Below are positions 45,640 through 58,240 of a stretch of DNA of 64,000 bases, piece by piece (positions within the stretch are counted from its first letter, which is position 1; the number at the start of each line of letters is the position of its first letter). The stretch comes from Rhodamnia argentea. Lineage: Eukaryota > Streptophyta > Magnoliopsida > Myrtales > Myrtaceae. The stretch is from contig NC_063156.1 of the NCBI RefSeq assembly GCF_020921035.1, forward strand, positions 12,970,501-13,034,500. The letters are read 5' to 3'. The position numbers and the translations under genes are program-made. The notes under the pieces were generated by a model. That model saw only the letters and a list, made by a program, of their open reading frames with translations, searched no databases and was not told where the DNA came from.

Positions 45640-48094
45640 TCATATATCGCACAATGGATACAGGAACTGCGCTGCGCTCGGCGTCCTCCAGTCTATCTCA
45701 TTACGTATACATGATGCACGGGGCCTTTCTTTCTTCCTAATGCATCTCGGGTCCGGCATTAATGGCAGCGCGTCGGGTTCGAACCGGTACTCAACATGCC
45801 CCAACGGATAAAACATATATTGATAGCACCGAAGGGCTTTATCTAGCGTGTACAACTCATCTACGTACGCCTCGTAATCAATTCCCTATACTTGACATGC
45901 TGCAATTACGTAGGAAAATGGAATTTTAATTTCTTGAAATTTTCCACATGTGCATGTTCGCAGGTCTATGCGCACTATATGTTTTTGGTCCCCCGATCCT
46001 CTAGATCTGTCGCATCTAGTTTTAACTTCGAAAATCCCTCCATCGTAGTCAAAACATGTAACTTCGTGCCTATTTGCACTTTGACTATTTTCCCCGAACA
46101 TTTGACCTGCAAAATGTGTAAATATTTTTCTTTGGTCCTTCTGCATCCCGTATACCGTTATTCTCATGTCAAAATAGTGGACCAACTGATAGAATATCTT
46201 CTCCACCATAGTTTTATTGGCGGATCACAATAACCCTTAAGCATGCTATTGACCGATTCAACTAAATTTGTTGTCATCGATCCATATCTTCTCCCTCCAT
46301 CATAAGCCTTCATCCATTTGTCCCTTGAGATCGGGTCACACCATGCAGGTGTGCGTGTATCCATACCCTTAATTTCGTTCATGATGCGATTGAACTTTCG
46401 CTGTTGATTCGCGTAAGCTGTACATTACAATAATAATTAGTACTTTATTCTCAAATATTGTGAACACATATTTTTCTCAAATTTTAAAATTTCAAAATTT
46501 ACATGCCACCTCAACAGGGTCTTTGCCTTCGACATTTTGAATTCTTTGTTGTAATTGCTTACAAGATGACAAACGCAATATCTATGGTGGCCATGAGGAG
46601 GACACCATCCCGCTATCTCCATTGCTCTTTTAATCCCGATATGTTTGTCTGATATTATACAAATATTGTCCCTACTAATGACATATTTCCACAATAAAGT
46701 CATAAATCAAGTCCAATTATCAATGTCTTCCCAATCGACCATAGCAAATGCCAACGGAAATATATGATTGTTGCCATCAAGTGAGGCCGCTACAAGGAGC
46801 GTTCCTCGGTGTTTTCCGTACAAATGAGTACCATCAACAAATATCACAGACCGACAACTTGCAAAACTTTCAATCGTCTGTTTGAAAGTCCAAAACATCC
46901 GGTTGAAAATATCGTAGCTTTGATCTAGGTTCATGTGATCATCGATCACAAAATATGAACCTGGATTCATTATCTTCATTTCGTTCGTGAATTTTCTCAA
47001 CATATCGTACGACTCATTCCATCCTCTAAAAACTTTAGCAATCGCCATTTGTTTAGCTGCTCAGGTTTTACGGTAAGTAGGTTCGAAGTGCATCTTGTCT
47101 TGAATCTCCGCCATCGGTGCCTTTATTCTGATATCCGGTTGGGCGGTGACCATTGCTTTTATCCGATCGCATATGTATCTCTGATCAAGTTATCGATGAT
47201 CCCATGACATTTGAATATGACTACATGTGTGTGACTCATTGTACTTAACTATTTTTCAAAATAGGGTATTTGCTTTATTAGACGCGCGAAGCCTCCAATC
47301 ACACGGTCCATTCCGATTACCACATCTTATCACATATTAAGACTTATTTATGACATCGCTGCGAACGTGATGATTTTTTTATTAGAGAGTACTCTTTCGC
47401 AGCCAATTGTAACACGTCCCGTGATGGAAATAACATGCCGACATCAATTTCTTTTAATGAATCAAATAACATACTCCCCGACTTGGCCATTGTATCGACT
47501 TGCATCATATCAAAGTCGATCTTTGAATATGGCAGCGGTGAACCAACGGCAAGATGGGATCGCTACAATGGGTTGTAGCAAGCTTCCATATTATTACCTT
47601 CGACATCTTCCTCATCACCGTCATCAATGTTCATCTTCTGCATCGCTATCATCTCTATCATTATCATCATTATGATAGGGGTCCACGTACTAATTATGCA
47701 TATCAACGTCATCTTCACCAATATTACAACATTCACCACCTGAATCATTTATCACTTGGTGTTCAGCTACGGTTGCATAAAACCGCAAAAATCCCGTAGC
47801 ACCGGTCCGAAGTGCAAATTGCTTGATCATCCTAACGGTATCATCATCATGCACCTCCGTGATGTCGTATATGACACAATTCGATGTTAAAATCGGGAAT
47901 CTATATATCGGCTTATGAATATACTGATTGGGTGTTATATTCAACATGCTTTATATCGTAGCACATAACTCATCAAATGTTGATATATTTGCAAACTCCA
48001 ACATGATAGATTGTTCGCCTTCGTAATCATGCCAATATTCTTTTTGCACTATTCTACCTCCCCAAGATACAGTTGCAAATAATGTATATGACAT
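45640..48094 (-). pseudogene. Mutator-like (MULE) transposase pseudogene
   Basis: The reading begins MSYTLFATVSWGGRIVQKEY (48094) and, after a stop, ITPNQYIHKPIYRFPILTS (47900). The MuDR-type segment PDIRIKAPMAEIQDKM lies at about 47140, followed by a TGA in KT-stop-AAKQMAIAKVFRGW, where TGG is expected. The core has VIFVDGTHLYGKHRG (46860), FALAMVDWED-like FPLAFAMVDWED, then CIISDKHIGIKRAM, the AGWCPPHGHHRYCVCHL segment, TTNLVESVNSMLKG (46230) and a decayed SWIM finger CTCGKFQEIKIPFSYVIAAC (45900), where the usual Cys and His of PCSH are Phe and Tyr. The last piece (45855-45640) has YTLDKALRCY and the PDPRCIRKKERPR tail. At least five breaks: not functional. Confidence 0.88.
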
Positions 48095-48722
48095 TATGTT
48101 AAATAAAGAAATTACAAATTATTTCGCACACACAATTCAATAAACATTGTCCCGAACACATTAACAAATTAATATTATAACAATCAATATATCAAAGGAA
48201 ATAAATGTATGGTACAATCCTAAGGGCTTTGATAATGTGTGATCAAAGTGCATGAGCAAATAGGAAAAATTTGAGAGCCAATTTGTCAAAAAGGGAAAAA
48301 TCATCATTTTCAAAAGCATGGGAAGTCAAATTACTGAAATTAGGATTTGGCCAGTTAATTGTGGCCATTTACTATTTTTCGGGATTTTTCGAAATTTTTT
48401 TGATTTTTTTGGGGGATTTTGCCAAAAGGGAAAAATTGTTATTTTTTTTAAATCGTGGGCCAAATGCCCACAATAGTCCATTGTCAGTTGATTGTAACCA
48501 TTGGAGCAATGAATTTTTGGAATTTTCAATGAATTTTTCGATTTTTTTCTTTTCTATGATTTTAATCAATTTTTTATTTTTATATTTTTTATTATTCGAA
48601 TTTTGAAATTATTTTAAAAAACTATTTTTCGGATCGGGTCAAATTCGGCCTGCTATTCTCGGGTCATCTGGTCACCTAGAAATGAATATGGACATAATTG
48701 CGAAAATAAGTCCCAAAAAAAT
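48095..48722. other. AT-rich flank of the MULE
   Basis: Low-complexity A/T-rich text, with the phrase GCCAAAAGGGAAAAATTGTTA and GTCAAAAAGGGAAAAATCATC repeated at about 48284 and 48420. It may be the terminal region of the Mutator-like element. No protein. Confidence 0.35.
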
Positions 48723-48922
48723 TTAACGAGATTAAGGGGAATTTTTTTATTTACCTTGTCGCCAAGTACGCTATCGTGTTCTCCTTCATGGCTTTCTATA
48801 GCGGTTCTAGCTGTTAACTTTTTTTTTTTTTAAAATAGATCCGCTACAGAAAGTCATGAAGGAGAACGCGATATCATACTTGGATATAGGGTAAATAAAA
48901 AAATTCGCCCTAATCTCGTTAA
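48723..48922. repeat. 200-bp foldback hairpin
   Basis: The left arm (TTAACGAGATTAAGGGGAAT..., to about 48811) pairs with the complement of the right arm (TTAACGAGATTAGGGCGAAT..., 48922 back to about 48838). About 85 bases per arm match with roughly ten mismatches and a loop of about 26 bases rich in T. The central parts TTCTCCTTCATGGCTTTCT / TTCTCCTTCATGACTTTCT are almost identical. It is either a small foldback transposon or a transcribed hairpin. Confidence 0.75.
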
Positions 48923-49380
48923 TTTTTTTTTAATCGAGTCAAATCCAGCCCGCGCTTCTCGTGTTGTCTATCCGATAACATTTTTTTTTGTTATTTTCCC
49001 AAAAATTCATTTTAAACTCCTAAAACAGTAAATATTTTTAAACAATATTTACATTAGCAAAAAATTTAAAACAAATTACTAACAACCTATATGTAACATA
49101 GATAATTCAGATATAAATAATAATCACATAAATAAATCTATACTTACGAAACTACAAAAAATAATGAAAATAAAATTTACCTCAAATTATCGAGGGAGAG
49201 CACGTCTCGAATGAGGAGCTCAAACTGTCAAGAAAAAGTACCGAATTAATTTACATATTATGAAAATATTAACATAAAAATATAGTACTAACAACATATA
49301 AATCATATAAACAAAAATTCATACTTAACTATAAAGAAAAGCATCTAAGGGAGAGCGTTTAAAGGACAGACAAAGCGTAT

Positions 49381-49414
<34 letters not shown>

Positions 49415-50560
49415 ATGAAGGACAGAACAAGTGATAGAACGTTCTGAGATAGAGGAAAAACGTCTGAAGGAGAGGAAGAGCGAGAAAACACTCAAGAAGA
49501 GAGAAAATTTTTAGAATGAGAAAACGATAGGGAGATGAGGGGGCCGGGCGCAAAGGCCGTAGCGGTCGTACACCCACGGCGCTTGACGTTGTAGTGCGCA
49601 AAATGTGGGGGAGCCGGGAGCCCCCACTCTCGCTTGGCAATTCAACTGCCGAGCGTGGGGACCCCCCCTCCCCCGGCATAGTAAGCGAGGGTGGCGGGGG
49701 GAGCCCCCCCAAAAAAGGCAGAGAGGGCGGGGGGGCCCCCGTCGCTCCACGGTTGGCTGCCGAGCGAGGGGCTAGGGGCCCTCCCGGCCCTTGCTTGGCA
49801 ACCCAGTTGTCAAGCGGGCCTCGCTCGACACATCATTGCGGAAAGAGACCCAAATCAAAAAATATTTTTTTAAAAAAATTAAATTGAAAAAAAAACCCTT
49901 TAATTTCCGTTTGCTTTTCGTGCCAAGAGTGGCAGCAAAAATGAGACGTGGTGCCAAGGAAAATAAATCGCAACCCGCACGCGTGCTGAAATTCAGATGT
50001 GGGCCCCGGCACGTGTCGAATATCTTGCTGGGCTGAGGCAGAGATGGGCCCCACCCCCCAAACCAACACACCACCCCCAACCCAACCCCCCCAAAAACCA
50101 ACAAAATCACCAAGGGCCAGGACGGGTGGCCCAGAATTCTTCTGTCCACCGAATCTCCTCCGCGCGTGTTTTTTCCCACGCGGGGTGGGGGCCGGCGGGG
50201 GTGTGGGGGTGGGCGTTTGGGGGAGGGGGGAGAGTTCGCCCGCACGCTTTCCTACGTGATGCCGAAGAAACCGCGAGGACGATAGCGAAAAGACGGTGCA
50301 GAACGTGGGCCGGTCGCCGGTGCGCGCGTGCTGGCGGGAGATGAGGGCCGTCGTCTGTTACGCTCGTGCGACTCTCTTGCGTTCGATGTCGGGCGTGTTC
50401 CGTGCGCGCGTCATCCGTGGTCCATCATCGTCTACTGTCCGTAACTTGTTCGACGTTATTGCTCTGTGGAACCGAAGTTTCAGTTCGGCTGGCTCCACTT
50501 CGAAAGTAATCGATGGGGCCGGGAGCGAGATGTGCGGAGTTGATTAGAAGAGATTCCATG
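48923..50560. repeat. repeat-derived region with GC-rich stem modules
   Basis: 49100-49500 is AT-rich with a GA run at 49381-49407. 49540-49830 is very GC-rich and contains interrupted palindromes CGCTTGGCA...TGCCGAGCG (49631-49655) and GCTTGGCA...TGTCAAGC (49793-49815). 50040-50300 is C-rich then G-rich. Frames here are compositionally biased and overlapping, so I call no gene. Similar stem modules recur at 60.67-60.80 kb. Confidence 0.4.
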
Positions 50561-53350
50561 GCTATGAATTCTTGCCCAACGTCTTGAATTAAAAAAAGAA
50601 AAATTCACTCCTTGGATATTCTTACAAGGATTAGTGGATTAAGCAGCTCTTGAACTTTGCTTTATAGCTTATTCCAGCTCTTGAATTAAGTCCGGTCGCC
50701 TCGGTTGTTGCTCAATTGTAATCAGGCCGCGCTTTTTCTTTTTTCATTTTTTGGGTCAGAATCGAGCCTAGTTGAGTCGAGTTTCATGGGAAAAATTGTC
50801 CAATCAATCTTAAACATGCAACACAGATTTCAATTCAAATTTACATTTTTGCGATTTTTCCAAATTAGTCCAAGACTTTCGCGTGAAATTTTAACATAGT
50901 CCTTTCAGCCAATCTTTATCGGGAAATTCGCCAACATGGCGGTGTGCCGTGTAGGATGACCTGTGACGATCGAAGCACTACGTCGGTGATTTCCGGCAAA
51001 AGTTCAAGGCTAATTCGAAAAAATTAAAATATCTATAATCAAAATTGGCATCCGTGCTGCAGATTTAAGAGTGATTAGGTAATTTTTCTGTGTTCCGTGC
51101 ATCCATTACAGGGACCACAATAGAAGTAAGTATAAACCACAAAATCCTTAGGACGAGTCGGTCACTTCTGTTTAACCTCTCTATTTTTCTTAACAGTGAA
51201 ATTCGTTGAATTATAGCCTGGGAATTATATTTGGTCAGGTCATGCACGAATTGCCAAACTGCCTCGTCTTTCAATGCAAAGTTAATTGTTGATTAGACCT
51301 CCACGGTCATGGTGGTCCAGGGCACCATCTGCATGTTTAATGGAGATAAAGCATATCCTCAATGAGAATGTAGTTTAGTCTTCAAAATGATAGCTATCGA
51401 TTGACTAAGTAGGTAGGAAGATAACATAAATAATGACACTAAACCTGAGTCTTAGTAAACATGTTAGGCTTTCTTTGACAAAATAAAAATAAAAAATTCA
51501 TGGGATTCCAAGACTAACAAGACGCACCAAACGCACCAATCACCCGAACTTCGTATTGGCATTTGCGTGGAATCACCCGAAAAATCATCGCATGGGGAAC
51601 CTATAATCTCGTGAAGAGTCGGGTAAATTGCGTGCGAGGAAGTGAAAACCGCATCGATAGTAATTTTGAGGTGTTCTCGAAACTGAAGGCTTCTCGCGTA
51701 TCGGGGTTTTATACTTATTGAGAGACTTCTTTTAACTCGAGATAAGATACCCGGTCGCGAAATTTAAAATTTTCATCTGATAACACCAATGTTTCAAAAA
51801 TGACTGATTTTGAGCGTAGTGTGGGATCAAATTGGAGCTGTCCTTATCGTTGTTGCCTAACTTGAAAGAGAGAGAAAGAGAAGGGATTGAGACGTGTTGG
51901 GCTAACATCACGCGCGATGCTCGATTGCCCGTCCCCTCAACTTTCCAAAGCTGGTCAGACATATCTCCCGTCCTGCCAACATCCTCCTCCCCCCTCATGT
52001 TCACGCGACTCAAATAGTCAAAAGGACTTGGAAAAATCACACACGTCCGTTCTCAAAAAACAAAAAAATTATGAGATGGAATGACAGGCCGGTGCTTACA
52101 AAATCAAAGTCAAAATTGCTGCTGGGTTAGGTTTGTTTGGATTGTAGGCAGATGGGTCTGTGGATGTTGACCGGAAAAGGCAAACTTTTGTTTTTTTTTA
52201 AAGTTTGCTCAAACCTACATGATTTAGTCGACAAATAGAGGAGGAGGATGAGGAGGAGTAGAGTAGTTGGCTAAATGTTTGGCAGGAGAATGTAATCAGA
52301 ATGTGATTTTGATGGAGATGATGAGACTCGAGGGTCAGCAAGAGACACTGAGGAAGGGGAAAATGTATTCTACTTGTATTATTCACGGCATGATATAACT
52401 GGAAGCCTATTAGTCATTTGCTTCTTCGCATGTCACTGTCATGTCGTCGCTTCTCTCTCCCTCCGAGTACTCGAATAAAATCAGATGAGGATTCTGGCCT
52501 GGCACTCCCTTTGGAGTGAGGACGCTTCTTCGGTTCAGACTTGTTTGGACCTGGCCGAGCCGAATCGAGCAAAATTAACGTCTAAAGTCCATTTGAGCTA
52601 TGCTGACAAGGCCATTGCCGCTTATCTTTAGTCATTTGGGGGTGGGGTGAAGAGCTTACTATGGGCTTGGATTGATCTAATTTGGCAAGAGAATAGCTAT
52701 TAAGTATTAAGTAACCACAGCATACCGAGTAGAAGCCAGAAAAAAAAGAAGGTTCTTGTGGATACCTTTCCAGTTCAGGGAATGATGCTCTCTTTGTTCT
52801 TTTTAGACAACATGCGAAGCAACACGCAGGCGACGATTCTAGATTTGCCCTCTATTAATGTACTTAGAGTTAACTGCTCACATACCATCACTTGTTTATT
52901 GATTGAATGACTACAACATGAGTTTTGGGTCATGATGTTGCATGGTTCTTCCCATGAACTGAAAATCTCATTCTCATCCTGTGTTGTTCGTGTATACCTG
53001 ACCGGCGAATCCAACACTGCATTATACCAACACGAGCAAATGATGAGTGCAGTGCTTTAATGTGGTCTGTTTTGGCCATAGAGTGCTTTTCTGGACCTGC
53101 CAATACAATAATGGGTTTGTGCTCAGAAATTAGTCTTCCTAGTGAAACTGAGATTGGCTAAGTAGGGAATATCCAACTTACACAAGTCAAAAAACAAAGG
53201 CCAAACCAAAGCATCATCCATAAACATAGTAGAACTACCATCTTATTACCTTAAGTGCTCCTGATCTGAGAAAAATAGATATTCCGCAATGATTTCCCTT
53301 AATGGTCTTACCTAATCTTGTACTTATTAATAGGGTTGAACTTTTGGTGG
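50561..53350. other. gene-poor stretch including a MITE-like segment
   Basis: 50790-51090 has the phrase style of the other MITE-like repeats here (TTGTCCAATCAATCTTAAAC and TTTAAGAGTGATTAGGTAATT). 51500-52150 and the rest show nothing recognisable. 52750-53350 is the 3' side of the MED11 gene. Confidence 0.35.
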
Positions 53351-53698
53351 TCAAGCTTCACTATCGTGCTCTTCAATTGATTCTTTCATTACATCCAGCT
53401 GAGAAATGATGTATTTCAGCTTTTTGAGACAAATCTCATCAGCTATTCTTGAACTGTAATCGCACTTCTCGAACGGGCGGTATTCACATGCACTTTTGAT
53501 TTCATCTCTCAATGTTACTTGGATGTCTTTGATCAGTTGCATGAATTCACGGCAATGGTTGTTGAGAAATTCCTTTCTGGGACCAGCAGGATTAGCTAGT
53601 TCGTCCATCACTCCACCGGCTAGCTCCAAAACCTTTATAATTCTCTTCTCAACATTTTGAAGCCGCTGCAGCGATGTGTTTTGCGTTGGAGAATCCAT
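53351..53698 (-). CDS. MED11: Mediator complex subunit 11 (MED11)
   Basis: A 115-residue frame without intron from ATG at 53698: MDSPTQNTSLQRLQNVEKRI, then KVLELAGGVMDELANP, CREFMQLIKDIQVTLRDEI and SACEYRPFEKCDYSSRIADE. This is the full plant MED11 sequence pattern, head to tail, and the length is as in Arabidopsis. MED11 pairs with MED22 in the Mediator head, contacting RNA polymerase II and TFIIH; it acts in the nucleus. The frame is open 7 codons further upstream (53719), but the conserved start is Met at 53698. A possible acceptor AACCTACAG lies about 50 bases upstream on the minus strand, suggesting a leader intron. Confidence 0.95.
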   Translation of the reverse strand: MDSPTQNTSLQRLQNVEKRIIKVLELAGGVMDELANPAGPRKEFLNNHCREFMQLIKDIQVTLRDEIKSACEYRPFEKCDYSSRIADEICLKKLKYIISQLDVMKESIEEHDSEA

Positions 53699-55643
53699 GG
53701 ACCCTATACTAACAGTCACTTTCTGTCCTTTCGCACCGAATCAACTGTAGGTTAATAAGGCAAAAAATAAGAATCTTCAATACCAAATAAAGCATAGATC
53801 TTTCCTAGAAAATAAACAAAAAATGAACCATCATGTCAGGTAACCAAGTGCTCAAAAGTTCGAAACTGAGTATTGGAGCCAGAAAATGTGTGCAAATTAA
53901 AGAACAAGAGTACCACAATAAATTCTGAAAACAATAAATGTTAGCATACATCAAAGATCTAAATGGCCATCTTTGTCAGTTGTGCAAAGTTCCAAACTCT
54001 GAGAAAGAACTGGAGATTACTCATCCAAGAGAATGTAGTTGAAAAATGAACATTTAAAAGAACCAAAGAGTTCCTTCTCACAGGTTCAGAATCATGACAG
54101 ACAACAATACAACCTTCAACAGCAATCTGGGAAATCTTTCGAGTTACTGCTTACCACCATTATTGTATTAATGACATTATAAGCAAAGGAAGTTCATTAT
54201 AAGTTATGGTGAGAATGTCAAAGGTTGATCTTCTCTTGACTTGTTTGAAAACAAAATAAGTTCAGCCTTTCTTCAGTCCCATACTCAAGCTGAACTTAGC
54301 GTGATTCAAGCAAGCAAAGCTAAGCCTAAGGGCAACATGAGTGTTAATCTAACAGGATCACCACGCAACACACTTGATGTGAGTCTGTGACAGCTAGAAT
54401 GAGAGCACTGCAACCAAATGCGTGCATTCAACTGAATTTAGATCGTGACTAGTACAATTTATTATGGTTCCTCCTCATTATTTGAGGTGCACCTGAACAG
54501 GGTTCAATGGCAAACTTAATGTAGATAAAGATCCAATACTGCCGGCTACATTCTGTGGGTTATATTCTAGTGGAAAGGGGTGGAGACATTCCATAGGTCT
54601 AATAAGTTTGGATGTCAAACTATGATGCTCAATTGACCATCCTTCGTGTGAATCAATTTCTTCACTAGAATGTAGAAGGATCAATAGGTTCTAATAGCCA
54701 AAATAAGTACCTCTGGTAGAGATTCTCCCAAGAAGGTTGACAAGGTGAAATCCATGTTTAATGGGAGATTCCGTTGATCATTCCTCTCGATCCTAACCTT
54801 TATATATATTATTTTTATTTTAATATCAGTGCTTATATCAGCAATGAAATCCACAAATAAAAGGGTCTTGACTGGTGACAAGAACACCAGAAAGTGCTTA
54901 TACTGTCTGTGTCACTATCATATCAAAGGAAGCAGAGAAACTGGCTTGCCTTCGATTGTAAGATGAAAGAGAAGCACCGCTCAATTGGGTCATATCTATA
55001 TCAAAAGCAGTTTGACCATATGCTGATAATAACCGCCATTCTTAGAAAAGCTAAGATGGGTACAAACAGTACATCATGCTTCTAGAGACACAAAACCCTC
55101 AATATCTCTGCGCGTTACAACCACCTTCTTCCTTTTCCCTCAATGATCTGCTTCTCTATACAAATGATGGTCATGCTGAAAGAAGTCATTAAAGACAGGA
55201 TGCACTCAAAAACATAAAGACACCTAATGATCCTCTCTGTCATCGAAAATGTAAAATGGAACCAGAGATAACAAGGTCGTTGCAGTGTCATCACTTGACT
55301 CGATAATTTTATCGAACAGTTGGCATGTCAGACGAAATCGACTGAAGCAAAACGACAGAGACGCGTATACGAAGAACACCTCTGAAGGCACAGTGATTCA
55401 ACAGATGGTTTCCAAATTCTTCGACAAAACAAAAACAGAAAAAAGCTAACTTGGAGCTGATCCAATCAAGTTCCACATTGAAAACAGAGTCAATTCAACA
55501 TATCCAAGCTATACCATTGAACAAGCAGAAACATGAACAGATTCAGAGCTCGCCGGGGATTAACTGAAAGACGGCAATGCTCACCGGAAGAGAGGAATCG
55601 TTACTTGTGGGTTGGCGGGGGAGGGGGGGCTGGGTTAGGAGGG
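53699..55643 (-). other. upstream region of MED11 and 3' flank of the small membrane protein gene
   Basis: About 1.9 kb without a recognisable coding exon. It probably holds the MED11 leader with intron(s) and the 3' untranslated region of the next gene. Frames at 54684-54478 and 54887-54681 lack protein character. Confidence 0.4.
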
Positions 55644-55826
55644 TCAATCGTCGAGGTACTTCCGGAGGCGAGACTTGACGAAGTCGCTGCGAGCTTTGGT
55701 ACGGGCTTGCTGAGGGGCGACGTTGGCGAAGGAGAGGTGAATGCCGACGGCGATCAGAGCGGTGCCGGCGGCGAAAACGCCGATGGTCACCGCTAGTTGC
55801 TTCCGCGTCGGTGGGTACGCCCACAT
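55644..55826 (-). CDS. 60-residue single-pass membrane protein, conserved-looking plant protein
   Basis: MWAYPPTRKQLAVTIGVFAA is followed by GTALIAVGIHLSFANVAPQQ and a basic tail ending RLRKYLDD. Residues about 10-33 form one membrane helix. The C-terminal half is a charged amphipathic helix. The pattern (short N-terminus, one helix, APQQ/APQR, basic RLRK.LDD end) matches a small plant protein family that I recall only vaguely, possibly mitochondrial (Arabidopsis At1g67785-like). I am not sure of the assignment. Single exon, GC-rich start as in housekeeping genes, and it lies 1.9 kb upstream of MED11 on the same strand. An ATG context of ACGGTAATG suits plant initiation. Confidence 0.7.
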   Translation of the reverse strand: MWAYPPTRKQLAVTIGVFAAGTALIAVGIHLSFANVAPQQARTKARSDFVKSRLRKYLDD

Positions 55827-55867
55827 TACCGTTCTTCCTCGTTCTCTACTCGGGGTTCGCCAAATGT

Positions 55868-55995
55868 CATCTACTATAAAAGGGCCGATCGGGCCGGGCT
55901 CCAGTAAAAATTTAAGCCCGCCCGAGACGATCAGGCCTCGAGATGTTGAGCTCCATTAAAGGCCCGGTCCGAACAGAAGGCTTTCGGCCCCTATT
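55868..55995. mobile_element. GC-rich hAT-like fragment upstream of the small gene
   Basis: GGGCCGATCGGGCCGGGCTCC, AAGCCCGCCCGAGACG and AAAGGCCCGGTCCG words recall the GGGCC-type subterminal arrays at 4.1 and 25.7 kb. It sits within about 40 bases of the small gene's ATG, so it may have entered its leader or promoter. Confidence 0.35.
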
Positions 55996-57106
55996 GAATG
56001 GATTGGGCTCGGTAGGCCAACCCCGATTCAGTACTGACTAGCTAGCTATTCTATAGTTGGGTTTGGGGAATAAAATATTATTCCCAGACTTAATTTACCT
56101 AATTACCCATGGTAAAGATTACCTATTATACCTTTTGATACACTTTGATGAGATACAACCATGGCCTAATTTCCTTCAGTTAACAGGGACAAATCAGGCA
56201 TGAGATATTATTACAAGCTGTAAATTAATTATGGTACTTTCATTTTGAATGGTCATTATTATATGTTCATCATTCTATTCTACATAGATATACGTAATTA
56301 AAATTTTTTTTTACAACTACACCATGCAAGCTCATAATCTGAAACTCATAATATTTTCTTCATAATGTTGTCTATTTGATATATTTATAATATTACTCGA
56401 TGAATATAACTAATCCAACACTGTGTTATTTAAGTGCGATATTGATTAAAAGTATATTTCAATTTTTATTCATTAGCAATTAATTGTAAGAATTATATAA
56501 TAACAATATGCTAATCATAATTTTAACTATTTCAGATTATAAGGTAGTGCATATTTAAAGTATCTACAAGTTGGGTTCTTAACTATAGGCTAAGCTTTAA
56601 AAATGAGTACATCTAAGCTTAAAATAGATCATGAATAATCGTGTGCAACCAAATTTATAACATCGGTTATAACAATAAGTCGAAACTTCATGATCGATGG
56701 TTTCCTAATAACAAGTAACTAAAATTGTTAGATTAAATATATCAATATTTTCTATAATTGGTGATTTTGTTTTGGATTGTAATTCAATTATTGGCCTAAT
56801 CCCAAACGAACCATGTACTTATAATTCTAGTGGCCGATGTAAAATTATATGCTATGGGGAATATTATGTGTTATACATAGAAAATGTTATTGCACTAGTA
56901 ACATATTCACCTAAGATAGTTTCTATCTTAGAAGAGTTGAATGATGCAAGAACAAAGGTTCCTAGGTGGATCACTCCTAGCTATAAAGCCTAGGGGAATT
57001 CCTGCCCACCAAGTCTTAGTGGTTCAAGAAGGTGGATGTTAAGAAGTAATTATCAGTTGCAATCCCTTATGACGTACATTTTGCTATCTGCACGAAATAG
57101 GGAAAA
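55996..57106. other. AT-rich intergenic with a short unrecognised frame
   Basis: Mostly A/T-rich. The plus frame 56772-56993 (MDCNSIIGLIPNEPCTYNSS...) is open for 73 codons and ends with KVPRWITPSYKA, but no family is recognised. It may be a transposon remnant. Confidence 0.3.
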
Positions 57107-57660
57107 AAATTATCCAAAGTCCTAAATTTATTGCACTTTTGTTAATTTAGTCATAAATATTTTAATTGTGCCAATTGACCCTTAAACTTATTCGCGTTTT
57201 GCCAATTGAGTTTATGCCGCCAATTTTGAATAAAAATCGCTAACAAAAAGGCCAATTGTCCTATGTGGCACGACCGGTGTTGACGTAGATAGTTTTTCAT
57301 AATGTTTCAACAGTTTTTTTTTCGAATTTTTCTATTTTCTATTTTTTTCCTTTTCATTTCTTTCCCTTCTTTACTTTACTTTTCTTTTCTTTTTTCCTTT
57401 TCTCTTCTCTTCTTTTTTAATTCTTTTCTTTTCTTTTCTTTTTTCCTCCATCGGCTATCGCCAATCCTCATTGATGACCCACCAGCGTCAAGTGAGGTTT
57501 GCCCTCGCTAGCCCTTGGGGTGAGGGTCGGCCTCGCTTGATCCGGCAAAGGCGGCCCTTGCACGAGGCTAGTAGACGGAAAATATTGAAAAAACAAAGAA
57601 AAGATGTAAGTTATGATTGAATTGACAAAAATACAATAAAGTCATGACCTTTTTGACAAT
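57107..57660. mobile_element. MITE-like repeat with T-rich core
   Basis: The left side has ATCCAAAGTCCTAAATTTATTGCAC and the right side TACAATAAAGTCATGACCTTTTTG, partly inverted to each other. The inner phrase CCAATTGACCCTTAAACTTATTCG is repeated in style. A long T/C tract (57308-57446) is followed by a GC patch (57470-57560). No coding. Confidence 0.45.
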
Positions 57661-57993
57661 TTTTCCTTTTATTTAATCATGTAAAATAAGATTGACTAGC
57701 ATGCCCAAGAATAAGATGTGTTAAAAATTTAGGACTTTGCTAGCATAATAGTCTTTGAGTGAATACGAGAATAATAGTACGTTGTGAACCACAAATTCTT
57801 AAAAGAGTGGACTTCATAGTAATTTTTAATTAACCGTCATTTACTTTTGTGATCCAAAACAGATCGTTAGCATAATAGTTACCAAAGACTGTTACACAAT
57901 AAATTCTCTAAAATTTATATTTAGAAAGAGTTATATATTGCTCTGAAATTAGAGATGTTACTTTTCTTCCATCCGACATCCATATAAAAACCC

Positions 57994-58240
57994 GATTGCA
58001 ACTCTCTTTTGGCCCAGCTCAAAGTGGTGACCGTGGCTCATACCCTTCGCGAGGCTAATAAAGTGGCGAACTGGCTAGCCAAATCCCACTAGAAAAATGC
58101 ACTCTCGTCTGACGGGATTGTCATACCACCCCAACCTTTATGGGATTTGTTATGTTTTGATTATGCAAAATCTAGTTTGTACAAGTCCGTTTTCCCCAAA
58201 TGAATGATACCAGCTTTGTTTCAACCAAAAAAAAAAAATA
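57994..58240 (+). mobile_element. 5'-truncated LINE insertion with poly(A) and 19-bp TSD
   Basis: The insert reads AQLKVVTVAHTLREANKVAN then WLAKSH, the end of a plant LINE RNase H domain, continues with PPQPLWDLLCFDYA, and ends in a poly(A) of about 13 bases (58227-58239). GACATCCATATAAAAACCC (57975-57993) recurs after the tail as GACATCCATACAAAAACCC (58241-58259), one mismatch in 19. These are the marks of target-primed reverse transcription with severe 5' truncation. Confidence 0.88.

Noticed and set aside
49359-50344. Frames up to 157 codons
   Set aside because: Extreme GC and homopolymer bias with overlapping frames; repeat-derived.
55533-55796. 87-codon plus-strand frame over the small membrane protein gene
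   Set aside because: It is the antisense shadow of the 60-residue gene and its 3' flank.
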